Source: DASSBQ01 sp040981125 (lineage in GTDB: Bacteria; Nitrospirota; Nitrospiria; Nitrospirales; Nitrospiraceae). Taken from it: a stretch of 64,000 bases of DNA. Shown piece by piece: positions 44,445-53,047 of this stretch. The stretch's first letter is position 1. Each line of letters opens with the position of its first letter. The translations under genes and the position numbers were made by a program. The stretch spans positions 124,001-188,000 of the forward strand of contig JANRMQ010000002.1 in the NCBI GenBank assembly GCA_040981125.1, written 5' to 3'. Below the pieces are notes generated by a model. The model saw nothing but the letters and a program-made list of their open reading frames with translations, made no database searches and was not told the DNA's origin.

Positions 44445-45788
44445 TCAAGGCGAAGAATCAGGCAGCGATTGCTGCACCGCACACAAAAGACGACCCGACG
44501 CGAGCCGGACCCCAACCGGATCTCCTTCGGCGACGTCCTTGGCATCCCTCACCAATCGGCCGTCGGAAAGCCGATGAACCAGACTGTACCCGCGAGCCAG
44601 AATGGCCAGCGGACTAAGGGCGTCCAACCCCGTCACATGGCGCTGAGTCCGCTGGCGTCTGCAGGAAAGCAGGGTTTGCATTTCTCGTCCGAGGCGATTG
44701 ACCAATTGAGGGAGCAGAATCCGAAATTCCCGTATCGTAGTCACAGGACCGGCCGTCAGCAATTCGTGCTGCAATGCGCGCGCGGTGCGTTGAGCATATC
44801 CAAGGCGATGGCGCGTATGCTCTACCACGCCGGCAACCACGTTATCGACCCGCTGAGCCTCCGTTTGCAGCCGCCGGCGCATGACGTCGAACAGGCGGAG
44901 GCCGCTCTCAACCCGATGATGCTGCGACAGGCAGTGAGTGCGCATGCAGCGGATCATGCGTCCGGACGACTGGATGACTCGTGCCATCACGTCATCGAAT
45001 ACGGGCACGACCGCCTCCGCCGCAGCCGAAGGAGTCGCCGCACGAAAATCGGCGGCAAAATCGGCCAGCGTGACATCGATCTCATGCCCCACTCCCGTCA
45101 CAATGGGAACTCGCGAAGCGACAATGGCGCGCACCACGATCTCTTCATTGAACGACCACAAATCTTCCCACGAACCTCCGCCCCGCCCTACGATAATGAC
45201 ATCGACAAGCCCGGCGGCGCTCAAGTCCCCGATCGCCGAAGCAATGCGCTCGGCGGCCCCGACACCTTGCACCGGGGCGGGGGCAATCACAATATTGACT
45301 GCCGGCCATCGCCGGCGCAGCACGGTCACCATGTCCCGGACAGCCGCTCCGGTCGGGGAGGTCACAATGCCGACGGCGCGGGGAAAGCGAGGGAGGGGAC
45401 GTTTTCGATTTTCAATAAACAATCCTTCCTTGGCCAATCGCTCTTTGAGCTGTTCAAACGCGAGCTGCAAGGACCCGATACCCAGAGGCTCGGCATATTC
45501 GACCACCACTTGATACTCTCCTCGCGGTTCGTAGACGGACAGGCGGCCTCGGATCACCACATGGAGACCTTCCTTAAGTTCGAATCGCAGGTGTTGGGCC
45601 CCGGCCCGGAACAGCACCATGCGGATCTGACTCCGCTCGTCTTTCAAGGTGAAATAGATATGCCCCGATCCGGGCCATCTGATATTCGACACCTCTCCTT
45701 CAATCCAAACGTCGCAAAAATCCCCTTCCAGAGACTCCCGGATCAAGCTGGTCAGATCGGAAACCGTCCAGATACGTCGCGAGGCCAT
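44445..45788 (-). CDS. xseA: Exodeoxyribonuclease VII large subunit
   Basis: A 447-residue XseA with the N-terminal OB-fold (VSDLTSLIRESLEGDFCDVWIEGEVSN) and catalytic-domain motifs (VGIVTSPTGAAVRDM; IIVGRGGGSWEDLWSFN; SRVPIVTGVGHEIDVTLADFAAD). A coiled-coil C-terminal half follows. Length and motifs are complete, so it is probably active with the downstream XseB. It follows ymdB on the same strand. Confidence 0.96.
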   Translation of the reverse strand: MASRRIWTVSDLTSLIRESLEGDFCDVWIEGEVSNIRWPGSGHIYFTLKDERSQIRMVLFRAGAQHLRFELKEGLHVVIRGRLSVYEPRGEYQVVVEYAEPLGIGSLQLAFEQLKERLAKEGLFIENRKRPLPRFPRAVGIVTSPTGAAVRDMVTVLRRRWPAVNIVIAPAPVQGVGAAERIASAIGDLSAAGLVDVIIVGRGGGSWEDLWSFNEEIVVRAIVASRVPIVTGVGHEIDVTLADFAADFRAATPSAAAEAVVPVFDDVMARVIQSSGRMIRCMRTHCLSQHHRVESGLRLFDVMRRRLQTEAQRVDNVVAGVVEHTRHRLGYAQRTARALQHELLTAGPVTTIREFRILLPQLVNRLGREMQTLLSCRRQRTQRHVTGLDALSPLAILARGYSLVHRLSDGRLVRDAKDVAEGDPVGVRLASGRLLCAVQQSLPDSSP

Positions 45789-45848
45789 GGAGCGTCAAAC
45801 CATTAGAAGCGAAGACCGTGAGGATTGAACCGTCGAACGGAGGAGCGA

Positions 45849-46628
45849 TCAGTCCACGATGCGAATGCGTTCTATTGAGAGCGCTTTGCCCAGCCGCGGG
45901 TCAAGATCAACCAACACGGCGCAAAACACGACCGGCCCTGACGCAATTTCAAATCGACGGGGCATCCCGGTCAAAAACTTTTCGATGGCGAGTTCTTTTT
46001 TGATCCCGATAACCGAATGCAGAGGACCGGTCATCCCGATATCCGTAATATAGGCGGTGCCCTTGGGCAAAATCTGCTCATCCGCGGTCTGGACATGCGT
46101 ATGGGTACCGACGACCGCCGTGACCAATCCGTCCAAAAAGTGCCCCATCGCCATCTTCTCGGACGTTGCCTCGGCATGCATATCGACGACAACCGCCGGC
46201 GTTTGGCTCTTCAGCCGTTCCAGCTCCCGTTTTGCAACCTGAAAGGGACAATCGATCGTCGGCATAAATGCGCGCCCCATCAGATGCAGCACACCCAACG
46301 ACTCTCCGTTCGGGCACGTCAGCACGTAACTGCCTTTCCCCGGCACACCCTCCGGATAATTGGCCGGGCGAAGCAGCCGGGGTTCACGCGGGAAAAAGTC
46401 GATGATCTCCTTTTTGTCCCAGGCATGATTGCCGGTCGTGATGACGGAAAGACCGAGATCAAACAATTCATCGACTAGATCGGGGGTAATCCCGAATCCG
46501 CCGGCGACATTTTCCCCGTTCCCGATGACGACATCGATGTGGCGCTGCACCACCAGCTTGGGAAGCAGTCGGGCGAGGGCTTTGCGTCCCGGCTCGCCCA
46601 TGATATCGCCGATAAAGAGAACGTTCAC
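45849..46628 (-). CDS. ymdB: YmdB family metallophosphoesterase (TIGR00282)
   Basis: A 259-residue protein starting at GTG 46628 (GAGG eight bases upstream), giving the standard VNVLFIGDIMGEPGRKAL start; a TTG at 46658 lies inside rny. Metal-site motifs include DIMG, VIGNGENVAGGFG, TTGNHAWDKKE and GTHTHVQTADEQILP. In Bacillus YmdB is a 2',3'-cAMP phosphodiesterase that also affects RNase Y and biofilm switching. Here it follows rny by 10 nt, the same neighbour pair. Confidence 0.94.
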   Translation of the reverse strand: MNVLFIGDIMGEPGRKALARLLPKLVVQRHIDVVIGNGENVAGGFGITPDLVDELFDLGLSVITTGNHAWDKKEIIDFFPREPRLLRPANYPEGVPGKGSYVLTCPNGESLGVLHLMGRAFMPTIDCPFQVAKRELERLKSQTPAVVVDMHAEATSEKMAMGHFLDGLVTAVVGTHTHVQTADEQILPKGTAYITDIGMTGPLHSVIGIKKELAIEKFLTGMPRRFEIASGPVVFCAVLVDLDPRLGKALSIERIRIVD

Positions 46629-46638
46629 GCCGTCATCC

Positions 46639-48216
46639 TCACTTTGCGTAGTCCACAAAACGACTCTCGCGAATGACCGTCACCTTGATTTGCCCCGGAT
46701 AGGTCAATTCGTGTTCGATCTTCTTGGCAAGATCTCTGGAGAGTTGAAAACACTCGGGGTCCGAAAGATCGTCCTGCTTGACGATGACACGGATTTCGCG
46801 GCCTGCTTGGATGGCATAGGCTTTCTGGACGCCCTTCTGTCCGGTCGCCAATGATTCGAGCTTCTCGAGCCGTTTGACGTACGATTCGAGTGCTTCTCTA
46901 CGGGCCCCGGGCCGCGCCGCCGACAGAGCTTCAGCCGACGCAACCAACACCGTTTCCGGGCAGATGGGTTCCACCTGCTCATGGTGCGCCGCAATGGCGT
47001 TCACGACCTTCGGATCCTCTCCGTATTTCTTGGCGATTTCCGCTCCCAGCATGGCATGCGGCCCCTCTTCTTCGTGGCTGACCGCCTTTCCGATATCGTG
47101 CAACAGCGCGCCGCGCCGCGCCAGTTTGACGTCAAGCCCGAGCTCGGACGCCATAATGCCGCAAATGTACGAGGCTTCCCGCGCATGGTACAAATTATTC
47201 TGACCGTAGCTGGTTCGATATTTGAGCCGGCCCAAGACCTTGACCAATTCAGGATGGAAATCCGACAGGCCCAGTTCGAAGATGATTTTTTCCGCCTCTT
47301 CGATCATGAGCTTCTCGATATCCGTCTTCACCTTTTCAACGATTTCTTCGATTCGAGTGGGGTGAATCCGCCCGTCGTGCATGAGACGTTCGAGCGAGAC
47401 CTTGGCGATTTCCCGGCGAAGCGGATCAAACCCCGAGATAATGACGGCTTCGGGCGTTTCGTCAATGATGAGATCAATACCGGTCGCGGCCTCGATCGCC
47501 CGGATATTCCTGCCCTCGCGTCCGATAATCCGGCCCTTCATGGCATCATTGGGAATCGGAACGACCGAGATGGTGGCTTCATTGACGTAATCCCGCGTCA
47601 CGCGTTGAATCGATCGGGCGATAATTTCACGCGCCTCACGCTCCGCATTCTCTTTGGCTTCTTCGAGTGTGCGCTTGGCCAGCCCTGCGGCTTCAAGACG
47701 GGCCTGACTCTCCATTTCAGCGATAAGCTGCCTTTTGGCCTCCTCGGCGGTCAGGCTCGCCGCCCGTTCCAACGCTTCGCGGTGCTGCTTCAAGGCCTCG
47801 ACGCATAGAGCCTCCTGCTGGACCAGGCTGTCTTCCCGCTTGGCCAGTTCTTGATCGCGCTTCGCAAGGTCGTTTTCCCGTTTCTCCACTCCGAACAGCT
47901 TCTTCTCGAAATTCTCTTCTCGCTGAGCGATCCGTTTCTCGATACCGACCAACTCGGCCAACTTGGTCTTCTGTTCTTTTTCAATCTCCGTTTTGGCTTG
48001 AAACACCAAGTCTTTGGCTTCCAGTTTGGCTTCTTTCATCACCGTCTCGGCTTCGCGTTGAGCGCCCTGGACAATATGGAGGGCTTGCCCTTCTGCTTCT
48101 GTTCGCCGTGCCAAAGCCGAGTTTCGGCGCAGGAACTCATACGCTCCGACACCGATTCCGGCGCCTAGGAGCGCAGTGACAATGTATGCAAAGATGCTCA
48201 GAGAAATGGGACCCAC
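46639..48216 (-). CDS. rny: Ribonuclease Y, membrane-anchored endoribonuclease
   Basis: A 525-residue protein: N-terminal membrane helix (ISLSIFAYIVTALLGAGIGVG), long coiled coil (residues 30-200), KH domain (VVPIPNDAMKGRIIGREGRN), and HD domain (ARRGALLHDIGKAVSHEEEGPH, then AIAAHHEQVEP). It starts mRNA decay at the membrane. A GTG at 48216 is the first start codon, but the strong AGGGAGG overlaps it; an ATT at 48207 is eight bases past that site. The true start is therefore uncertain by a few residues. Confidence 0.95.
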   Translation of the reverse strand: MGPISLSIFAYIVTALLGAGIGVGAYEFLRRNSALARRTEAEGQALHIVQGAQREAETVMKEAKLEAKDLVFQAKTEIEKEQKTKLAELVGIEKRIAQREENFEKKLFGVEKRENDLAKRDQELAKREDSLVQQEALCVEALKQHREALERAASLTAEEAKRQLIAEMESQARLEAAGLAKRTLEEAKENAEREAREIIARSIQRVTRDYVNEATISVVPIPNDAMKGRIIGREGRNIRAIEAATGIDLIIDETPEAVIISGFDPLRREIAKVSLERLMHDGRIHPTRIEEIVEKVKTDIEKLMIEEAEKIIFELGLSDFHPELVKVLGRLKYRTSYGQNNLYHAREASYICGIMASELGLDVKLARRGALLHDIGKAVSHEEEGPHAMLGAEIAKKYGEDPKVVNAIAAHHEQVEPICPETVLVASAEALSAARPGARREALESYVKRLEKLESLATGQKGVQKAYAIQAGREIRVIVKQDDLSDPECFQLSRDLAKKIEHELTYPGQIKVTVIRESRFVDYAK

Positions 48217-48758
48217 CTCCCTTACGATTCAAGCCCGACCTTGCGGCCGGAGCCGAGCAGCGTATGTGATCGGATCAGATAAGGGAATCAGAAGCGACAG
48301 GAAGAAACGAAGCAGGGTGCGATTCAACGCGCCTATGGACTAGCAGTCAGGCAGGGAACGCCATGGATCGCCGGGACTGAATAGGTCTATCTGATCGCCG
48401 TTCTCCCGCGGGCACACCACTTCTCTTGTGACATTTTTCCCGCCTAAACCGAACGGCCGCGTATGAAGGATGTGCTCCGATAAGAGGCCCATTGAGCAGG
48501 AAATCCCGCATCAAAGCCACCAGATCGTCCGTTAACCCTTCACTCCACTGTATTAAACGGGTTATCGGTTTTGTCGCCCATCCAGCGAAGACACTGACAA
48601 CTGCAATGCAGACCAGCGATTCCATATTCATTGAGGACATGATCTCGTGCAAGCGCCTGACCGATTCCAAGTTCCTTTCTTCGATCCGCTGTTCACTTCA
48701 CCTTCCAGTGCCCCCACAATAGCAAAGGGGCTACACGATTGCAAGGCGACGACCTATC
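48217..48758. other. Gap between rny and a dispersed repeat, no firm gene
   Basis: There is no recognised RNA or protein gene. A minus-strand frame ending at 48347, with ATGs at 48640 and 48631, begins with a plausible membrane segment (MESLVCIAVVSVFAGWATKP) but ends in a low-complexity basic tail, so it is only weakly supported. A structured RNA such as 6S could fit near zapA but no diagnostic hairpin was identified. Confidence 0.35.
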
Positions 48759-48915
48759 GGTAGTGGGCCAGTTTGCCGTCAGACGCACTGGAGTCAGCCA
48801 TTCCTGCGGAAGCGGGAATCCAGTCAAAGGGCTTCTCCACAGCGTTGGATCTTGATCAAGGAGTGGCCCGCCTTCGCGGGCATGACGCAAAAGGAAACTG
48901 ACCCGCACCACCTAT
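48759..48915. repeat. Dispersed palindromic repeat, copy B
   Basis: This is about 157 nt that matches copy A at 26264-26433 through GGCCAGTTTGCC, GCGGGAATCCAGTCAAAG, CACAGCGTT and GCGGGCATGACG. Its ends are inverted (TAGTGGGCCAGTTT at left; AAACTGACCCGCACCACCTA at right). The right end reaches the stop codon of zapA. It has no coding content. Confidence 0.78.
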
Positions 48916-49211
48916 CGAGCCGACGGCCCGGACGGCACTTGCTCTTCGATGGATTCCATCAGCAAGAGCATCCGCCGCTCCATGTCCGTTTCGATACGCT
49001 GCATCTTCTTCTCGCACTCCAATAACTGGTGCGCGAGATTGAGCGCGGCCAGGACGGCCAACTTGTGAGGCGTGGCGGTTTTCATGCCCTGCGCCACATG
49101 TTTCATTTGTTTATCAACCATTTCCGCCAGCTGGTACACATAGGAATCGTCGGCATCACCATTGATGCCGAACCGGTGACCGAAAATCTCCACATCGATG
49201 GTCTTAATCAA
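48912..49211 (-). CDS. zapA: ZapA cell-division protein
   Basis: A 99-residue protein. The likely start is TTG 49211, with AAGGAGGT just upstream, giving IKTIDVEIFGHRFGINGDADDSYV, the usual ZapA N-terminus; an in-frame ATG at 49352 would add an unrelated leader. A coiled-coil C-terminus follows (AHQLLECEKKMQRIETDMER). ZapA binds and bundles FtsZ filaments. It overlaps the ZapB-like gene by 8 nt, and a dispersed repeat abuts its stop. Confidence 0.92.
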   Translation of the reverse strand: MIKTIDVEIFGHRFGINGDADDSYVYQLAEMVDKQMKHVAQGMKTATPHKLAVLAALNLAHQLLECEKKMQRIETDMERRMLLLMESIEEQVPSGPSAR

Positions 49212-49458
49212 GAGCCACCTCCTTGGAAGGATCGAGACATTCGAGTACTTCGATTTCACCCAGGACACGTTCGATACGGGCCCGAATATCCATACGTTCG
49301 CGCTCCCAGCGTCGATTATTGTCATCCTGCGAAACCAGCCGTTCTCGGGCAAGACGAAGTTCTTCTTCCAGGGCGGTGTTTTTTCGTTTCAGATCCTGTA
49401 TCAGTTTGACAAGCTCACGGATTCGAACTTCCAACGCATCAAGCCGATCCAACGTCAT
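49204..49458 (-). CDS. zapB: ZapB-like coiled-coil cell-division protein
   Basis: An 84-residue, almost wholly coiled-coil protein (LDALEVRIRELVKLIQDLKR, NTALEEELRLARERL) just upstream of zapA. It matches ZapB in size, shape and position; ZapB links ZapA-bound FtsZ to the nucleoid. ATG 49458 has GAGG eight bases upstream. A sigma70-like promoter lies about 50 nt before it. The symbol rests on context and coiled-coil character. Confidence 0.8.
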   Translation of the reverse strand: MTLDRLDALEVRIRELVKLIQDLKRKNTALEEELRLARERLVSQDDNNRRWERERMDIRARIERVLGEIEVLECLDPSKEVALD

Positions 49459-49506
49459 GGCGCCATCCTCATCATGCAAAGTAAAAAACACCCTATATGG
49501 GCGGGC

Positions 49507-49535
49507 ACTATAGAAAGTTCACAATACCTTGTCAA
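49507..49535 (-). promoter_or_regulatory. Sigma70-type promoter for zapB-zapA
   Basis: On the minus strand, TTGACA (49535-49530), a 17-nt spacer and TATAGT (49512-49507) lie 49 nt before the ZapB start. Both boxes and the spacing are close to consensus. Confidence 0.8.
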
Positions 49536-49546
49536 GGAAAGGAGTA

Positions 49547-51814
49547 CTAGGAAGAGCCGCGGTGGAGGCGCACATACTCGCCGTAGCTGCGAAGCACCCG
49601 TTTGACGTAGAGACGGGTCTCTTGATACGGAATTAATTCAATAAATTCGTCTTGCTCGCGTTTCCCGTCGGTGGAAATCCAGCCCGTGACAGCGGTCGGA
49701 CCGGCATTATAGGCCGCAACCGCGTAGGCGACATTGCCGGAAAACTGATCCAGTAATTGGCCCAGGTATCGTACGCCCAGGCCGATATTCGTGCCTTGAT
49801 CGAACAGATCGTCCCGCTCCACTGCCGACAAGCCAAATCGTTGCGCCACCTGATTCGCCGTCGCGGGCATCAGTTGCATGAGGCCTACCGCCCCGACCAT
49901 CGACACCGCCCTTTCATCGTATTGACTCTCTTCGCGAATGATGGCCGCGGCAAGATAGGGATTGACCTGCGTGACGCCCTGAGCCTGGATCATCGGAAGG
50001 AGTCCCGTCGGGTACGCCACTGTCCAAAGCACGGAGGAAGCCGGAGCTCCGCCACGCTCCAGCTTGTCGCGGAAATGCGTTTTGGCCAGACGTAGCGCGG
50101 GATAGTACGCGCCGACTTCATTCAAGAGAGCCGAAAACGCGAGCAAGACTTCTTCGTCGCGACTGTATTGCTCCGTAAGAGTTGCGAGCTCACGGGCGGC
50201 ATCCTGAGTGAGGCCGAGAATTTTCAGTTCGACTGCTCGCCGGTAGGCCGGATGCCGCTCAATTTCAAGCCGCCTGTTTTCCGGTAGAGATGGAGCCTCG
50301 ACGCCCGTACTGACCGTGACGACCTCCGGGATGGACTCAGGCCGCACATCGGCATGCCGCATCGCCAATTGACAGTAATAGCTATACAGCTGGCGCTGAC
50401 ACACACGATTGTAATAATCATGCGGCTTGCCGTTTTTGTCATGATCCGCGGCACGCGCCAACCAATAGAGGGCCTGCGGCTCGAATGCGCTGACTTGCGC
50501 GGCAGCCACCATTTTGAATGTTTCGGCGGCCTCCGCATACTGAGCCGTGCGATATTGCGCCCATCCCACTCTCCATAATCCTTCCGCGCGCTGCGAGGCC
50601 GACTCTCCGTACTTTGCCACCCGGCGGAAGGCGCCGATTGCGTCGTCAAAACGGTTTTGATCTTCGAGCCATACTCCGGCAAACAGCTGCACCATCGCTT
50701 TTTGATCATTGGTCAGTGTGGAATCTAATGACCGGCGAGCCAATTCCAGCAACTTGTCACCCAGTCCCTGCCGCAAATAGACGCGAGAGAGCCACACCTG
50801 CGCTTCGTTCGATTCCGGAACGCGTTCCGTGGATAGGCTCCGGAAGGTCTCCCTCGCCAGGTCATACTGCTTCAACCTCGTCTGGGCGATGCCGAGTTTC
50901 AGCCGCGCCTCGTATCGACGAGGGTGCTGTGGCTCCAACGAGAGAACCCGCCGCAGTTCCTCGATCGCCTCGGCTTGCATGGCGAGGCCGAGAAACGCTT
51001 GTGCGCGGTGATAATGATCGTCCGCCGACGGGGTCCACGCTTCTCCGCCTCCGTTCGCATCAAGGCGCGCTCTTGCCTCCCGTGCTTCGCCCGTATGGGG
51101 AAATCGAATCCACGCCTGTTTGAACGCCGTGCGGGCTTCCGTGGTCCGGCCCGCGCGATCATGGCAGTCCGCCACATGAACCAAAGCCGACGGAGCCGCC
51201 CGGTCCTTGTCGTTCAACGCCAGCGCGCGGGTGAACCATTCGATGGCGGCGGCACAATCATTGAGCCCATAGTATGTCTCTCCCGTCCGATAGGCGCCGC
51301 GCACCAGCAGGCTTGAATCGGGGACGGCTTCGCGAATCGATTCAAAGGACTTCGCGGCCTCCGCTCCGTCATTCAGTTTCACCAGGGAATCCCCGATCCA
51401 GAGGCGAAAATAGTCTTCCAGCTGAGGAAAATCACGTTGGGCGCTCCTGAGATACCGGATCGCTTCGGCGGGCTCCCGATCAGTCAACAGAATGCCCAAG
51501 AGTAATCCGGCTCGCTTGGCCCAGAGAGAAGCGGGATAGCGCTCCATGATGGCGCGGAGCCTCTCGATTTTGGTCGCCAGCACCTCATCACGCCGCTCCA
51601 CCGTTGCGCGATTGTCACGGATGGCCGCGACCGACCGAAAACACTCCTCAGCCGAATCACAAGACCACTGAGGCCCGAGTTGCTGGGGAGGAGATTGACC
51701 AGACACGCTGGGCAGCAGCAAACACGTCAGCCCCAGCAGCGCACAGAGGACCAGCCATCCCTGCATCCGCTTAAGTAGCGACGGAACAGAACCAGTGGAA
51801 GATGCGAACATCAT
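49547..51814 (-). CDS. slt: Soluble lytic murein transglycosylase with TPR superhelix
   Basis: A 755-residue exported protein: signal (VLCALLGLTCLLLPSVSG), about 500 residues of TPR-like helical repeats (PLVHVADCHDRAGRTTEARTAF-type units), and a C-terminal SLT domain. In that domain the catalytic Glu sits in IREESQYDERAVSMVGAVGLMQLMPATANQ, followed by NIGLGVRYL and AYAVAAYNAGPTAV. It cleaves peptidoglycan glycan strands with anhydro-MurNAc formation. TPR-Slt70 architecture and length fit. Start at 51814 is not fixed by a clear ribosome site. Confidence 0.92.
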   Translation of the reverse strand: MMFASSTGSVPSLLKRMQGWLVLCALLGLTCLLLPSVSGQSPPQQLGPQWSCDSAEECFRSVAAIRDNRATVERRDEVLATKIERLRAIMERYPASLWAKRAGLLLGILLTDREPAEAIRYLRSAQRDFPQLEDYFRLWIGDSLVKLNDGAEAAKSFESIREAVPDSSLLVRGAYRTGETYYGLNDCAAAIEWFTRALALNDKDRAAPSALVHVADCHDRAGRTTEARTAFKQAWIRFPHTGEAREARARLDANGGGEAWTPSADDHYHRAQAFLGLAMQAEAIEELRRVLSLEPQHPRRYEARLKLGIAQTRLKQYDLARETFRSLSTERVPESNEAQVWLSRVYLRQGLGDKLLELARRSLDSTLTNDQKAMVQLFAGVWLEDQNRFDDAIGAFRRVAKYGESASQRAEGLWRVGWAQYRTAQYAEAAETFKMVAAAQVSAFEPQALYWLARAADHDKNGKPHDYYNRVCQRQLYSYYCQLAMRHADVRPESIPEVVTVSTGVEAPSLPENRRLEIERHPAYRRAVELKILGLTQDAARELATLTEQYSRDEEVLLAFSALLNEVGAYYPALRLAKTHFRDKLERGGAPASSVLWTVAYPTGLLPMIQAQGVTQVNPYLAAAIIREESQYDERAVSMVGAVGLMQLMPATANQVAQRFGLSAVERDDLFDQGTNIGLGVRYLGQLLDQFSGNVAYAVAAYNAGPTAVTGWISTDGKREQDEFIELIPYQETRLYVKRVLRSYGEYVRLHRGSS

Positions 51815-51925
51815 AGCGATTGAAACTCATTATAATGGCTTCGAGGCGACGAAAATAGCCGGACGCCCGCTCTGCCCGGGTCTTTGGTTGTCAGCGGTTT
51901 TTTTGGTGTGTTAGGCTTTTGCCAC

Positions 51926-53020
51926 ATGGCGACAACGGCCCAGCAACTTACCGAACCGGTAGACCTTCTCAGCCTGGATGAATCCGGCATGGTGCAATTC
52001 GTCCGCGGCCTCGGCTGGCCGCCTTATCGCGCCCGGCAAGTGCTGCGGTGGTTATATCGCGGCCGCGAGACGGATATCGCACGCATGAGCGACCTGTCCA
52101 GAGACGACCGGACCCGCCTCTCGAATTGCGCCGTCATCTCGCTCCCTCGGGATTGTCGGGCCTATACATCGGAAGATGGAACGAAAAAATTGGTCTTCAC
52201 GTTGTCCGACGGCTTGGCGGTAGAGAGCGTATTGATTCCCGAGGACAACCGATTGACATTGTGCCTGTCCACTCAGGTCGGATGCACATTGGATTGCGCG
52301 TTTTGCCTTACCGGCACCATGGGCCTTCGGCGGAACTTACGGGTTGCTGAAATCCTGACGCAAGTCCTGGCGGCGCAGCATCACACCTCGCCGGACGCGC
52401 CTATTACAAATCTGGTCTTTATGGGCATGGGGGAGCCGCTGGCCAACCTTGACGCGCTCGTCGATGCGATCGGGCGGATTACGAACAATGTGTGGGGGCT
52501 CGGCTTTTCTCCCCGGCGCATTACCGTCTCGACCGCCGGCCTGGCGACTCGCCTTGAGGAGCTGGCCCCGCTGGGGGTGAACCTCGCCATTTCCCTCAAT
52601 GCGACAACAGACCAGGTGAGGCAACGACTCATGCCCGCCGCCAACCGGCTCCATTCCCTCCGCACCCTCTTAGCGGCCTGCCGTGCCTACCCGCTTCCGC
52701 CACACCGCCGCCTGACGTTTGAATATGTGTTATTGGGAGGCGTCAATGACGGATTGGACGACGCCCGCCGCTTGGTTTCGCTGCTGCAGGGACTGCGCGG
52801 CAAGGTGAACCTGATTCCGTTTAACCCTTTTCCCGGCAGTCTCTTTCGCCGCCCGTCGGATGAAACAGTGAATGCCTTCCAGGATGTTCTCCACCGCGCC
52901 GGCCTCGACGCCTTCGTAAGAAAAAGCCGCGGGCGCGATGTTCTCGGCGCCTGCGGGCAGCTCGGCAATGTCGAGGCCGATGCCGCGATTACCTTGACAC
53001 AGATTCAAAGCCGTTGCTAG
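51926..53020 (+). CDS. rlmN: Dual-specificity 23S rRNA/tRNA adenosine C2-methyltransferase RlmN
   Basis: A 364-residue radical SAM enzyme: VGCTLDCAFCLTGTMGLRRNL cluster motif, NLVFMGMGEPLANLDALVDA, RRITVSTAGLATRLEELA and ISLNATTDQVRQRLMPAANR. The C-terminal catalytic Cys follows in GACGQL. It makes m2A2503 in 23S rRNA and m2A37 in some tRNAs. ATG 51926 was preferred to a GTG at 51884, which adds a non-homologous leader. It diverges from slt. Confidence 0.95.
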   Translation: MATTAQQLTEPVDLLSLDESGMVQFVRGLGWPPYRARQVLRWLYRGRETDIARMSDLSRDDRTRLSNCAVISLPRDCRAYTSEDGTKKLVFTLSDGLAVESVLIPEDNRLTLCLSTQVGCTLDCAFCLTGTMGLRRNLRVAEILTQVLAAQHHTSPDAPITNLVFMGMGEPLANLDALVDAIGRITNNVWGLGFSPRRITVSTAGLATRLEELAPLGVNLAISLNATTDQVRQRLMPAANRLHSLRTLLAACRAYPLPPHRRLTFEYVLLGGVNDGLDDARRLVSLLQGLRGKVNLIPFNPFPGSLFRRPSDETVNAFQDVLHRAGLDAFVRKSRGRDVLGACGQLGNVEADAAITLTQIQSRC

Positions 53021-53047
53021 CATGAGAAGGATTTCCACCATGAACTC

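Noticed and set aside
44322..45806. Plus-strand frame of 494 codons opposite xseA
   Set aside because: xseA is fully supported on the other strand; this frame has shadow composition.
48347..48640. Minus-strand frame between rny and zapA with a hydrophobic start
   Set aside because: Second half is low-complexity and basic, and there is no clear initiation site; mentioned only in the gap note.
51829..51836. TATAAT between slt and rlmN as a promoter
   Set aside because: A good -10 match on either strand, but no acceptable -35 at proper spacing.
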